From Chryseobacterium vaccae (GTDB lineage: Bacteria; Bacteroidota; Bacteroidia; Flavobacteriales; Weeksellaceae): a stretch of DNA of 64,000 nucleotides. Positions 44,756-53,043 of the stretch are shown here, piece after piece. The stretch spans positions 1,860,001 through 1,924,000 of the forward strand of contig NZ_VSWH01000001.1 of the NCBI RefSeq assembly GCF_009602705.1. The letters run 5' to 3'. The notes beneath the pieces were generated by a model. The model was not told where the DNA came from. It did not search any database and saw only the letters and a list, made by a program, of their open reading frames with translations. The position numbers were made by a program, and so were the translations under genes. The number at the start of each line of letters is the position of its first letter. The first letter of the stretch is position 1.

Positions 44756-45037
44756 TCAAGAGTTTAAACACTCCCGGATCAATTGATGGACATCAGAAAG
44801 CTTATAATACAGCTTTCCGCTGATAGTATAGTAAGGCAGCTTTTTATCAGTCCGGTACCGCTGTAATGATCGGGAACTTATTTTTAAAAGCTGTAAAACA
44901 TCCTGGTTATCCAGAAGCTGCTCTCCGTCTACTTCTATAAATCTGGATTGGTTCTTAAGCATCTGTTCTTTCAGTAGGTCAAATCTTTCCATAATTCTCT
45001 CCATCCAGGCTATAAATTCTGTTCTTTCGATATTCAT
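44756..45037 (-). CDS. Excisionase-like HTH protein
   Basis: A 93-residue DNA-binding protein of the MerR/excisionase-like HTH_17 group: 'LLDNQDVLQLLKISSRSLQRYRTDKKLPYYTISGKLYY' is the winged-helix region in parts. The frame is open to 45079, but 'MNIERTEFIAWMERI' at 45037 is the usual start of these proteins. It lies upstream of the DUF3945 gene and near the tyrosine recombinase, so a role in excision or in regulation of this block is plausible. Confidence 0.82.
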   Translation of the reverse strand: MNIERTEFIAWMERIMERFDLLKEQMLKNQSRFIEVDGEQLLDNQDVLQLLKISSRSLQRYRTDKKLPYYTISGKLYYKLSDVHQLIRECLNS

Positions 45038-45103
45038 AATGGTGATTTTTATGATTATTGGTGATGTAAAATTGAACAAGAGAAATCATATAAAATCACT
45101 AGT

Positions 45104-45121
45104 TTTTCGTAGTAACGAAAA
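45104..45121. promoter_or_regulatory. Palindrome upstream of the excisionase-like gene
   Basis: TTTTCGT (45104-45110) and ACGAAAA (45115-45121) are inverted with a 4-base spacer, 67 bases before the ATG at 45037. It is a possible autoregulatory site. Confidence 0.4.
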
Positions 45122-45256
45122 GATTTTGTTTTTTTAATGTTAAAATTTATTTCCAGAATCTAATTATATGACAATGAAAGCCTCGTGGATAGACAAGAAA
45201 AAGAAGGTTTTGAAAAAGACTTAAGAGTGGTTAAAAAAATATGATAGCCTATCAGT

Positions 45257-45281
45257 CCCCAGCATGAAATTTCATGTGGGG
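45257..45281 (+). terminator. Hairpin of terminator type
   Basis: CCCC-A-GCATGAAA pairs with TTTCATG-T-GGGG (45257-45281), followed by a T-rich stretch. No certain plus-strand gene precedes it; an 18-codon frame at about 45167 is too short to call. The rest of the 45122-45443 gap shows nothing else. Confidence 0.5.
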
Positions 45282-45443
45282 TTATAGTTTTATTCTTCTC
45301 AATTTATATACACCTGTGAATCAGGAATGATACTATTGAAAAATCAGTAATCAATAAGACATTTTCAGCCGTCTGCAAGTAAAATGCTGATTAGATTGCT
45401 GTAAATATTAAATTAAAGAAGATTGCTTCCTCCAATTATTGAG

Positions 45444-46700
45444 TTAACTGGCGGCCATGCCTCCAAAATAACTTTCCTTATATGTTTTGTCAAAATAGTT
45501 ACCCAAACTGATAGTATGGCTTTCATCTACAGGATTAATATATTTCATAAACATCTGCTCTGTAGTATGTCCGGTTGCCTGCATTAGTAAAGGAGTGGGA
45601 ATTTTCCCATAAAAGTTAGTTGCAAAACTTCTTCGCCCAATATGACTGGTGAGTGCTTCCCATTTTTCAACTATTAATTTTTTTACCCTGTGCCCTACAC
45701 GTTTTACCGCATTTACAGACTCATTGAGCTGAGCAATCCGGCCAATTTGTTTAATATGGTTATTGTATTTTGTAGCGGAAAGTTTTATAGGAAAATTATT
45801 TTTATACCGTTTAATAATTTCTAAAACAACAGGATGTATGGGCAGCAGGATCTCTTTTTTTGTTTTTTGCTGGATGAAGGAGATACACACCCGGTCATTC
45901 ACTTTCTTCATTTGATCTGAATTAAATTTCATAAAATCTGAGACTCTCTGACCGGTATAGCAACTTATAAGAAGCCAGTCTTTGGCAGCCTGCAGCTCCC
46001 TTGGGACTTTAACCTTTCCTATTTTCATCACTTCCTTTTCAGTAAGATTTATGACGATTCTGTTTTGCCTCTCCCGTCTTATATCCAATTCCCTGACAGC
46101 AGTTCTTATACCCTTTCTTTCAGCGAAGTTTAGAATTGTTTTAATAAAATGAATAGTTCTGTATATAGTGTTCTCACTGTAAGCCTCTTCCTTTCCAAAA
46201 GAAATAAATCTTCTGATAAAATCTCCATCCATACTATTTACGTACAGTCTCTTAGCTGTAAAACCTTCAAACCTCTCAATAAGGTTAAAAAATACCTTGT
46301 ATCTTTTGTAAGTTGACTGGCAAATGTATTCTTGTTTTGAGGAAATATACATATTGATAAAACAAAGCAGTGAATCTTTTGGATAATCCTCTTTCTCTTT
46401 ACTGCAGAGATTTTTTATTTCTTTGAACAGATATCTTTGTGAAGAAAGTTTTCCCTTAGACCGATCTTCTTCAATACACTCTGCTAACCGTATTTTCAGA
46501 GCATCTAGCTTAGTATTAATTTTTTTATAGCACTTCAGGTAAATATTATTGGGACGTTGTTTTTTACTGTCCCAATCTTCCTGGCAGATTCTCAGCGGAG
46601 TTTTGAAATTGAAGAGCGGCTGACCCGATTGATTTTCAATTTTTAAATGAATAGATTCTTTTGCCAATCCACGATCAGAAATGAAAAATTTAAAAGTCAT
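45444..46700 (-). CDS. Tyrosine recombinase / site-specific integrase
   Basis: A 418-residue tyrosine recombinase. It has an N-terminal arm-binding-like region, a SAM-like core-binding domain (about 105-200), then the catalytic domain with Arg in 'CYTGQRVSDF', 'HIGRRSFATNF' (His-x-x-Arg), 'GHTTEQMFMKY' (second His and the Tyr nucleophile). All key residues are present. Beyond its start lie a well-formed promoter and a 17-bp inverted repeat pair (46745-46761, 46956-46972). It could be an element integrase or, like Bacteroides Tsr enzymes, a DNA invertase. Confidence 0.93.
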   Translation of the reverse strand: MTFKFFISDRGLAKESIHLKIENQSGQPLFNFKTPLRICQEDWDSKKQRPNNIYLKCYKKINTKLDALKIRLAECIEEDRSKGKLSSQRYLFKEIKNLCSKEKEDYPKDSLLCFINMYISSKQEYICQSTYKRYKVFFNLIERFEGFTAKRLYVNSMDGDFIRRFISFGKEEAYSENTIYRTIHFIKTILNFAERKGIRTAVRELDIRRERQNRIVINLTEKEVMKIGKVKVPRELQAAKDWLLISCYTGQRVSDFMKFNSDQMKKVNDRVCISFIQQKTKKEILLPIHPVVLEIIKRYKNNFPIKLSATKYNNHIKQIGRIAQLNESVNAVKRVGHRVKKLIVEKWEALTSHIGRRSFATNFYGKIPTPLLMQATGHTTEQMFMKYINPVDESHTISLGNYFDKTYKESYFGGMAAS

Positions 46701-46740
46701 TGCTAGAAATATTAGGTTAATTTCCAGCTAATATAAATCA

Positions 46741-46767
46741 AAAGGTAGTCCTGTTTAGACTACCTTT
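46741..46767. repeat. Inverted repeat left copy (recombinase site candidate)
   Basis: A self-palindromic sequence: AAAGGTAGTC, 7-base spacer, GACTACCTTT. Bases 46745-46761 are a 17-base exact inverted match to 46956-46972. It lies 41 bases upstream of the recombinase start. Confidence 0.7.
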
Positions 46768-46773
46768 CACTTA

Positions 46774-46804
46774 CAAATATATAATAAATATTTTACTAGG
46801 CAAA
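46774..46804 (-). promoter_or_regulatory. Promoter facing the tyrosine recombinase, inside the repeat pair
   Basis: On the minus strand TTTG (46804-46801), 19 bases, then TATATTTG (46781-46774) match the Bacteroidota promoter consensus in sequence and spacing. It lies between the two inverted repeats. If the segment inverted, it would point at the small gene at 47015. Confidence 0.65.
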
Positions 46805-46955
46805 CAAAATTAACTTTTTGCTTATTAATATTTTAACTGGATTAAGAATGTTTTTTGTTAAAAATTACACATTATCACAAATAACTAACATAATTCAATT
46901 ACAACAATTACTCATTTATGAATAAACTCATATGCAGATATATATCATAAAAAAA

Positions 46956-46972
46956 AGTCTAAACAGGACTAC
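46956..46972. repeat. Inverted repeat right copy
   Basis: Exact 17-base reverse complement of 46745-46761 (core GTCTAAACAGGACTAC). The segment between the copies is 194 bases and AT-rich. No strong plus-strand TAnnTTTG box was found in it. Confidence 0.7.
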
Positions 46973-47014
46973 TTTATGTAAACACACATGAAATTAACAC
47001 AACAACCTAAAAAA

Positions 47015-47146
47015 ATGGAAAAATTTTTATTATTAAATCCCCGACTCTGCCCGATAGAGTCTTCTCAAACTGAAATGAATGTCTCCATTCCAAATCTTAT
47101 TTGGATGAAAAAAAAGTATAAGCTTATTTGGGACAGTATTAGCTAA
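47015..47146 (+). CDS. Possible 43-residue peptide
   Basis: A short frame 'MEKFLLLNPRLCPIES...' containing two 'LIW' motifs and a Lys-rich centre, one Cys. It starts 42 bases after the right inverted repeat and is followed by a terminator at 47211. No family is recognised. It is listed because it is the only frame that an inverted promoter would drive before that terminator. Confidence 0.3.
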   Translation: MEKFLLLNPRLCPIESSQTEMNVSIPNLIWMKKKYKLIWDSIS

Positions 47147-47210
47147 ATACATACACACTTACCGACACGCTTCATTCACTTAATAAATATTATTTATAAG
47201 TTTTTACTGT

Positions 47211-47250
47211 GGCGGGTGCGTTGCTCTACAGCTTTTGCCCGCCAATTTTT
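47211..47250 (+). terminator. Intrinsic terminator
   Basis: GGCGGG (47211-47216) pairs with CCCGCC (47238-47243), followed by AATTTTT. It would end transcripts from the 47015 region. Confidence 0.65.
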
Positions 47251-47321
47251 AGAAATAATGAAAACGTATTAATAACATACAATTTATAAAATTTCCCAAA
47301 AAAGTGATTTAATATAATATT

Positions 47322-47397
47322 TAAGCCCCTTCTGGTTTCCCTCAAATATGCCACTATCACAATACACAGGTGATGAGAAAGAAAGGGGCTTATTTTT
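47322..47397 (+). ncRNA. Structured leader or small RNA before the surface-protein genes
   Basis: TAAGCCCCTT (47322-47331) pairs with AAGGGGCTTA (47383-47392), followed by TTTTTT. Inside, TTTC/GAAA, CTC/GAG and ATCAC/GTGAT pairings can extend the fold. It ends 55 bases before the next ATG, so it could be an attenuator-like leader or a separate RNA with an intrinsic terminator. Confidence 0.45.
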
Positions 47398-47451
47398 TAT
47401 ATGTGAATGGCACATTATGTAACAAAATCAATCTTTTATAAAAATAGGATT

Positions 47452-48207
47452 ATGAAAAAAAAACTTATTTTAATCTTGGCTATTAATAGCCTCAGTATTA
47501 GCGCACAGCAAGGAGGAGTTGGCATTGGGACTACAAACCCGGACCCATCCGCTGCTCTGGATATAACTGCTGCCAATAAAGGGATTCAACTTCCACTCGT
47601 TGCACTCACTTCTACTCTAGACATAACAACAGTTGCCAATCCTAAAACAGGATTTATTGTTTACAACACAGCTGCAGCCGGGACAGGGAATACTTCTGTT
47701 ACCAAAGGCCTGTATGCCTATAATGGAACGGTATGGGAAAAAATGTGGTCGAAACAGGAGGTAAAAACCGAAGTTGCAAAAATTCCATTTATAACCCCTG
47801 TTTTTGCGGCAAGTAATATAGCAGCCTCAGGAAGTATAGCAGCCGGTACAATTACAAATCTCACATTTAATACTTTATACAAGGATTTTCCGGTTGGTGC
47901 TCAGGGTAGCCCGGCTTATACAGGATACAGGGTACAAACTGCAGGTGGATATGTAATTTCCTTTAATGTGGATATAAGAAATGTCTCCGGGGACACCAAT
48001 GGAGGGGCTATGGTTTATGTACAAAAAAACGGAGTCAATATATGCAGCTATGGAACAGATAAACGATATCAGTTCGGAGGTGTATCAAGTACCTGCAGTG
48101 TAAAACTGGTAGCCAATGACCTTATAACATTCAGGGTACAGTCTTCTAATGCCGCATATCAGATTACAAACCCTAATGTTTCCATTTCCAAAATATCAAA
48201 TAACTAA
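47452..48207 (+). CDS. Secreted surface protein, paralogue 1
   Basis: A 251-residue exported protein. The start at 47452 gives a signal peptide (MKKKLILILAINSLSISA/Q); the frame is open to 47407. After the signal, 'GVGIGTTNPDPSAALDI' and 'NKGIQLPLVAL' match an N-terminal block common in Flavobacteriia surface proteins. The C-terminal half is a beta-rich C1q-like domain ('FNTLYKDFPVG', 'YRVQTAGGYVISFNVDI' in parts). It is the first of three tandem paralogues. A role in adhesion or envelope structure is a guess. Confidence 0.75.
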   Translation: MKKKLILILAINSLSISAQQGGVGIGTTNPDPSAALDITAANKGIQLPLVALTSTLDITTVANPKTGFIVYNTAAAGTGNTSVTKGLYAYNGTVWEKMWSKQEVKTEVAKIPFITPVFAASNIAASGSIAAGTITNLTFNTLYKDFPVGAQGSPAYTGYRVQTAGGYVISFNVDIRNVSGDTNGGAMVYVQKNGVNICSYGTDKRYQFGGVSSTCSVKLVANDLITFRVQSSNAAYQITNPNVSISKISNN

Positions 48208-48216
48208 ATCAATCTT

Positions 48217-48975
48217 ATGAAATCAAAACTTCTCATCTTATTTCTGGGATTAATGGCCATTATGAATAATGCCCAGATGGTGATAGGATCAGCCAATGTT
48301 TCACAATCAGCCATTTTAAAACTCGACTCCAACAATAAAGCACTAAGGGTTCCAAGTTTATCTGTGACGGATAATGCTGATGCAGCAAGTCCTATTGCTT
48401 CTCCGTCAACAGGCGTAATGTTTTATAATTCCAATTCAAATACTGCCAGCGATATCATTAAAGGAATAACCTATTGGGGAAGTGATAATAAATATCACCA
48501 TCAGGCAAATGCAACATCAACTGATGATATTATCGCAACTGCAAATATTCCTTTGCTAATCTTCAGTGCTGCTGTTGGTCAAAAAGCCACTGTCCCTGTA
48601 GGGTCTTCCGGAGGAGGAGCCTATACCACTCTTACCCTCATTCCTTCAGAAATTGTCTTCGATAAATATTCCGGATGGATTACTGCCACAAGCCAATATA
48701 AAATCCCATCGAATGGAATATATATGCTTGAGTTTATTTCTGAAATGTCGAATACAGGAAACATTGGAGGAACTACTATTCATGATATATTAAAAGGGAC
48801 TACTTCACTTGTCAGCGCATTTGGAAGGGATAACTTAATCAACAACAGGATGTACACTACCATAATCAGCACCCAGAACTTAACTTTAAATGACCTTATG
48901 ACTTTTAAATATATCTATACCGCCAATAACTACAGAATTGAATCCGGAACAATCAACATTTATAAATATCAGTAA
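48217..48975 (+). CDS. Secreted surface protein, paralogue 2
   Basis: A 252-residue exported protein with a signal peptide ending near 'IMNNAQ'. It shares the layout of its neighbours: 'VIGSANVSQSAILKLDSNNKALRVPSL' replaces the more usual GIGTTNP block, then a short linker and a C-terminal beta-sandwich ('GIYMLEFISEMS'). Sequence divergence from paralogue 1 is high, so the copies are old. It lies 9 bases after paralogue 1 and 2 bases before paralogue 3, so all three are one operon. Confidence 0.72.
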   Translation: MKSKLLILFLGLMAIMNNAQMVIGSANVSQSAILKLDSNNKALRVPSLSVTDNADAASPIASPSTGVMFYNSNSNTASDIIKGITYWGSDNKYHHQANATSTDDIIATANIPLLIFSAAVGQKATVPVGSSGGGAYTTLTLIPSEIVFDKYSGWITATSQYKIPSNGIYMLEFISEMSNTGNIGGTTIHDILKGTTSLVSAFGRDNLINNRMYTTIISTQNLTLNDLMTFKYIYTANNYRIESGTINIYKYQ

Positions 48976-48977
48976 TT

Positions 48978-49775
48978 ATGAAAAAACAAATTATCTATAT
49001 ATTATACCTGCTGTTTATTTCTTGCAGCATATCGATAAAGTCTCAGGTAGGCATAGGATTAAACAATCCTGATACCAGCACAATACTGGATGTATATAGT
49101 ACCAATAAAGGATTACTAATTCCAAGAGTCCAATTACTGGGAACCGATGATATCACTACAATTTCTGTAACATCCTCAACAAACTCGCCGGAACAAGGCA
49201 CTTTGGTATATAATCTTTTGAACAGTGGTACCTCTCCCAATAATGTATTCCAGGATACATTTTATATTTGGACAGGCACCCAATGGGAAAGCATTGGAGA
49301 GACCGCCGATGTTCATACAGAAATAAACAATAATAATCTGACCAAGGTTTTATTTGCCGGAAAACCGGCAGTGGTCGCTGCAACCTATACAATGCCTAAC
49401 TATTCAGCCTGGACTACAATGAATTTTACAACAGAAAATGTGGACATAGGAAATATTCATAGTGGTGGAACATTTACAGTGCCAGCAACGGGCCTGTACT
49501 CATTTTTTGGAGATGTCTCTTTACGATTATCAAGTACTAATGGTAACTCTAAGGCATTTGGGGCCCGGATTTTTAACAGTACAACCTCTACAGTATTGGC
49601 TATTTCATATTATGGAACAGGGGCAGGAGGTGCACAAGGAGATATGCCATTGTATTGGATGGGTAACTTAACCGCCGGGGACCAAATTCAGGTCCAATAC
49701 AGAATGAGAGCAGATAACTCAAGTACATTGTCTACAGCCACTGTTTCCAGTATAACTGTAAGAAAACATTTTTAA
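48978..49775 (+). CDS. Secreted surface protein, paralogue 3
   Basis: A 265-residue exported protein with a hydrophobic N-terminus containing a Cys ('FISCSISIKSQ'), possibly a lipoprotein signal. It has 'VGIGLNNPDTSTILDV' and 'NKGLLIPRVQLLGTDD', the same block as paralogue 1, a short 'FYIWTGTQWESIG' linker and a C-terminal C1q-like beta domain ending 'SITVRKHF'. It is the last gene of the three-gene unit. No terminator is obvious in the 290 bases that follow. Confidence 0.75.
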   Translation: MKKQIIYILYLLFISCSISIKSQVGIGLNNPDTSTILDVYSTNKGLLIPRVQLLGTDDITTISVTSSTNSPEQGTLVYNLLNSGTSPNNVFQDTFYIWTGTQWESIGETADVHTEINNNNLTKVLFAGKPAVVAATYTMPNYSAWTTMNFTTENVDIGNIHSGGTFTVPATGLYSFFGDVSLRLSSTNGNSKAFGARIFNSTTSTVLAISYYGTGAGGAQGDMPLYWMGNLTAGDQIQVQYRMRADNSSTLSTATVSSITVRKHF

Positions 49776-50067
49776 AATAATCTTAATCATTACAATTTTC
49801 CTTTGGAATCTTAAAAACACAAATTAATCATAAATAATATGTAAACAGACCTAAAATTCATTCATTATTTGCATTAGCCCTGGAAATAGAGTGTGGATTA
49901 ATGAAATCGTTTCAATCAAACATATTTTAATTAGAATGAAAGGTAAAATGAGAGCATAGGATAGATTTATTTGATAGAAACGGGAAAATTTAGATATGCT
50001 CACAATTAAAATTAATTGAAATGTGGATGTCAGGCATGTTTTATTAGTTAATAAATAACTGTAAATA
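49776..50067. other. Gap between surface-protein and HTH genes
   Basis: An AT-rich gap of 292 bases without a convincing gene, repeat or hairpin. The minus-strand open frame here is a shadow of the next gene. Confidence 0.4.
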
Positions 50068-50502
50068 ATGAATTTTAAAAAGATATACATAGGGAAAATG
50101 ATTAAAGAAAAAGTTATAGAAAATGAGATAGATATATCTCGTATCTGTAACTTTTTCAAATTTTCGGCAGGAGAAATTGAAAAAATGTACGAAGCCCAAA
50201 GTTTGGACTGCGAAATCCTTTTGAAGTGGAGCAAGCTTTTGGAATATGATTTTTTTAGAATATACTCCCAGCATTTGATTCTGTATTCTCCCTCATCTAA
50301 AGGGAAAGTAAAAACATTAACAACAAAATCTTCCCTTCCAAAATTCCGGAAAAATATTTATACCAAAGAAATAATAGATTTTATTATTGAGCAGATAGAG
50401 GCTGGAGAAATAACAAGAAATCACGTAATTGAAAGGTATAGAATTCCCAAAACAACTTTATTTAAATGGATTAATAAATATAAATCCAGTAATGAAAAAT
50501 AA
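50068..50502 (+). CDS. HTH protein with transposase-type C-terminal HTH
   Basis: A 144-residue protein. The N-terminal half ('IDISRICNFFKFSAGEIEKMYEAQSLDCEILLKWSKLLEYDFFRIYSQHLILY' in parts) is a helical domain seen repeatedly in Chryseobacterium-type small regulators. The C-terminal half has 'EITRNHVIERYRIPKTTLFKWINKY', a homeodomain-like HTH as in IS3 OrfA. It overlaps the next gene by 11 bases. There is no transposase catalytic gene, so this is probably a regulator or a domesticated transposase part. Confidence 0.65.
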   Translation: MNFKKIYIGKMIKEKVIENEIDISRICNFFKFSAGEIEKMYEAQSLDCEILLKWSKLLEYDFFRIYSQHLILYSPSSKGKVKTLTTKSSLPKFRKNIYTKEIIDFIIEQIEAGEITRNHVIERYRIPKTTLFKWINKYKSSNEK

Positions 50503-50854
50503 AATCCAAATTATGATTTCAAAAAAAACTACTCCAAATTATAAACAGATTTATACTGATATAATCAAGATTAAGTTTCCGGAAAAAAAGGAAAAATGCA
50601 TTTCCCTGCTTAATAAAGCTGATTTATCCCAAATAGATATTATAGAACTCAACAATATAATTTTTGAGAAGCAGGATAAAGAAATAGAAAAATTTAATCA
50701 GAGACTTCGTTCTTATGATCTCGCTTCAATTCAAAAAATTCTTGATTATCAGAAGAGATACAAATATAATAATAGCCAACTGGCACATCATTTTGGATTA
50801 AGCCGAAATACAGTTACAAAATGGAAAAAAATGATTTCTAAACATCATGTTTAA
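50492..50854 (+). CDS. HTH protein, partner of the preceding gene
   Basis: A 120-residue protein ending in 'KYNNSQLAHHFGLSRNTVTKWKKM', a clear helix-turn-helix of transposase/homeodomain-like type. The rest is helical and Lys-rich. The start at 50492 overlaps the preceding gene; 50513 is an alternative. The pair looks like two co-translated DNA-binding proteins. The function is unknown. Confidence 0.6.
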   Translation: MKNKIQIMISKKTTPNYKQIYTDIIKIKFPEKKEKCISLLNKADLSQIDIIELNNIIFEKQDKEIEKFNQRLRSYDLASIQKILDYQKRYKYNNSQLAHHFGLSRNTVTKWKKMISKHHV

Positions 50855-50964
50855 GTGCAATAGCCTATTAAATTTTATTTTTAAGTACATCAGCTTCTTT
50901 CCTGAACATCAGGTAAACTTAACGGGATTATTTAACTTTAAATTAAAATATTTATATTAGCAGT

Positions 50965-50987
50965 ATCCCACATTATGGGATTTTTTT
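50965..50987 (+). terminator. Intrinsic terminator 1
   Basis: ATCCCA (50965-50970) pairs with TGGGAT (50976-50981), followed by a run of T. It ends the HTH gene pair. Confidence 0.65.
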
Positions 50988-51007
50988 CATCATTTGTGTT
51001 TTTTGAG

Positions 51008-51029
51008 CTTCCCTTCGGGGAAGTTTTTT
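51008..51029 (+). terminator. Intrinsic terminator 2
   Basis: CTTCCC (51008-51013), loop TTCG, GGGAAG (51018-51023), then TTTTTT. A stable UUCG tetraloop hairpin, just before the convergent repressor gene end. Confidence 0.8.
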
Positions 51030-51055
51030 GATTATGCTATGTACTCAAAATAAAT

Positions 51056-51832
51056 TCAATTCTTATCTCCCATTTTTTCTTTGATCTGTTTGATATCGGT
51101 TTTAATTTCTGTAATAAAGTTTTGAATATGGTGTTCCGCAAATTCATCAGGCTCATATTCTTTAGTATTAATACTACAGGCAAATTCCCAGATCTCTTTA
51201 ATTTCAGATAATGGTATTTTATAAGGCTCATAAAATTGATTGTCAGCCTTCACCCATATACCATCTGCTTCATGAAACTGAAACCTTTTATAACTGATAC
51301 CATCATTGGTGGTAATGAACACATACGTTCTGTCCGTTTTCAGGTCCGAAAGGTTTTCTACATATTTTCCCACGATATAGGTTCCGTTCTTATAGGGGGG
51401 CATTGAATCTCCGTCAGCCGGAAATGCCCTGAACTTACCCCCTTTTAGAAAAGGTAATGATATGGTCTCCAGACTTTCTATGTATTCCGGATCTCCATAG
51501 CCATTCAGGTAGCCCATAGAAGCTTTTTGGGGAATAATCTCAATCTGATTGTTTCCATCCTGATCAATCTTTATAGGCAGAACGATTCGATTGTCAGGAA
51601 GCTCCATGAGTTCCTCTATAGAAAATTTTCTGACATCTACAGTCAACAATAAGTCGATGCTTATGTTATAGAATTTTGAAATTCTAAGCAATATTTCAAT
51701 AGGAGGTTCTGTTCTGCCATATTCATAGGCGACATATCTGGATCGGGTAAGAAATAATAGATCTGCCAGTTCTTGCTGAGTCATATTTTTCTTTCCTCTC
51801 AAAAACACGATGTTATCAGAGAATTTTGACAT
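51056..51832 (-). CDS. LexA-like repressor (XRE HTH plus S24 peptidase)
   Basis: A 258-residue repressor. The N-terminal XRE helix-turn-helix includes 'MTQQELADLLFLTRSRYVAYEYGRTEPP'-like sequence. The C-terminal S24/LexA autoprotease domain has the catalytic Ser in 'FPADGDSMPPY' and Lys in 'GISYKRFQ'; 'ASMGYLNGYGD' is the probable cleavage region. The frame is open to 51853, but 'MSKFSDNIVFLR' at 51832 is the likely start. It is divergent from the polymerase genes, with a palindrome between. It likely represses them until DNA damage triggers self-cleavage. Confidence 0.88.
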   Translation of the reverse strand: MSKFSDNIVFLRGKKNMTQQELADLLFLTRSRYVAYEYGRTEPPIEILLRISKFYNISIDLLLTVDVRKFSIEELMELPDNRIVLPIKIDQDGNNQIEIIPQKASMGYLNGYGDPEYIESLETISLPFLKGGKFRAFPADGDSMPPYKNGTYIVGKYVENLSDLKTDRTYVFITTNDGISYKRFQFHEADGIWVKADNQFYEPYKIPLSEIKEIWEFACSINTKEYEPDEFAEHHIQNFITEIKTDIKQIKEKMGDKN

Positions 51833-51859
51833 TGTTACAATTTTAGACAACAAAAATAC

Positions 51860-51888
51860 AAAATTAGTTTCAAAACGTGACTAATTTT
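51860..51888. promoter_or_regulatory. Operator between repressor and polymerase genes
   Basis: AAAATTAGT (51860-51868) and ACTAATTTT (51880-51888) are perfectly inverted, with an 11-base spacer. The site ends 5 bases before the polymerase ATG, so bound repressor would block both promoters. Confidence 0.65.
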
Positions 51889-51893
51889 ATCAC

Positions 51894-53036
51894 ATGGAAA
51901 GAGCAATTGTACATATGGATCTGGATACGTTCTTTGTTTCCTGTGAAAGGCTGAAAAACTCTGAACTGGAGAAAAAGCCTATCATCATAGGAGGTGGAGA
52001 TCGTGGTGTAGTGGCGTCCTGCTCTTATGAAACCCGCTTTTTCGGAGTCAGAAGTGCGATGCCGATTAAAATGGCTCTGCGGCTGTGCCCCGAAGCCAAA
52101 GTAATTAAGGGAGATATGGAAATGTATTCCAAAATGTCCCATATGGTAACAGAGATTATCCAGGAAAAAGTTCCTGTTCTTGAAAAAGCAAGTATTGATG
52201 AATTTTATCTTGACCTTTCCGGAATGGACCAGTTTTTCGGATGCTATAAATGGACCCATGAAATCGCAGAAAGCGTACAGAAAAACACAGGATTACCGAT
52301 AAGTTTTGCTTTATCTACCAATAAGACCGTATCCAAAATCGGAACCGGGGAATCAAAGCCAACCGGAAGGTTTGAAGTCAAACAGCATGACATTCAATCA
52401 TTCTTAAACCCGCTTTCGGTAAAGAAAATTCCTATGGTCGGCGATGTGACCTTTCAGCTGCTCTCTAGACTGGGGATCAGAACGATACAAACGCTTTCAG
52501 AAATGCCTGTTGATGTGCTTAGGCAGCTAATTGGCAAAAATGGAAATGAACTCTGGAAAAAAGCACACGGAATTGATGAAACCCCTGTAGTTCCTTATTC
52601 AGAACGAAAATCCATTTCTACAGAAGATACTTTTGCTCAGGATAGCATCGATATTCAGGGTATTCAAAGTATACTCTCAGGAATGGTTGAAAAACTCTGT
52701 TATCAGCTCCGGGCAGAGAAATGGCTGGTATCGGTAGTGGTGGTAAAACTCCGGTATTCCAATTTTGATACCGAAACCAAACAATGCAGAATTCCTTACA
52801 CCTCAGCTGACCATACCCTGCTCAGGTATGTTTTAGAACTCTTTAAAAAAGTATATACCAGACGTATGAGAATCAGGTTAGTTGGAATAAAGTTTACCGG
52901 ACTGGTTCACGGGTGCCATCAAATGGATCTTTTTGAAGATACGGAAGAGTTGATATCTCTGTATCAGACAATGGATAAAATCAAGAACAGGTTTGGAACT
53001 TCAAGTGTAGGAAGAGCCTCAGGTTTATTAAAATAA
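51894..53036 (+). CDS. dinB: Y-family DNA polymerase (DinB/UmuC-type)
   Basis: A 380-residue translesion polymerase. The palm motifs are 'HMDLDTFFVS' (N-terminus) and 'ASIDEFYLDLSG' (about 103-114), with all catalytic acids present. 'IPMVGDVT' is the helix-hairpin-helix region and 'RKSISTEDTF' starts the little finger. A beta-clamp-binding 'QMDLF' lies near the C-terminus. It lies 7 bases before the dnaE gene. With the LexA-like repressor it forms a damage-inducible mutagenesis cassette. Confidence 0.93.
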   Translation: MERAIVHMDLDTFFVSCERLKNSELEKKPIIIGGGDRGVVASCSYETRFFGVRSAMPIKMALRLCPEAKVIKGDMEMYSKMSHMVTEIIQEKVPVLEKASIDEFYLDLSGMDQFFGCYKWTHEIAESVQKNTGLPISFALSTNKTVSKIGTGESKPTGRFEVKQHDIQSFLNPLSVKKIPMVGDVTFQLLSRLGIRTIQTLSEMPVDVLRQLIGKNGNELWKKAHGIDETPVVPYSERKSISTEDTFAQDSIDIQGIQSILSGMVEKLCYQLRAEKWLVSVVVVKLRYSNFDTETKQCRIPYTSADHTLLRYVLELFKKVYTRRMRIRLVGIKFTGLVHGCHQMDLFEDTEELISLYQTMDKIKNRFGTSSVGRASGLLK

Positions 53037-53043
53037 TTACAAC

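Noticed and set aside
49851..50234. 127-codon minus-strand hydrophobic frame
   Set aside because: It overlaps the N-terminus of the well-formed HTH gene at 50068 and is an AT-rich artefact.
50068..50854. IS3-type insertion sequence
   Set aside because: Only HTH domains are present. There is no DDE catalytic gene and no terminal inverted repeats were seen.
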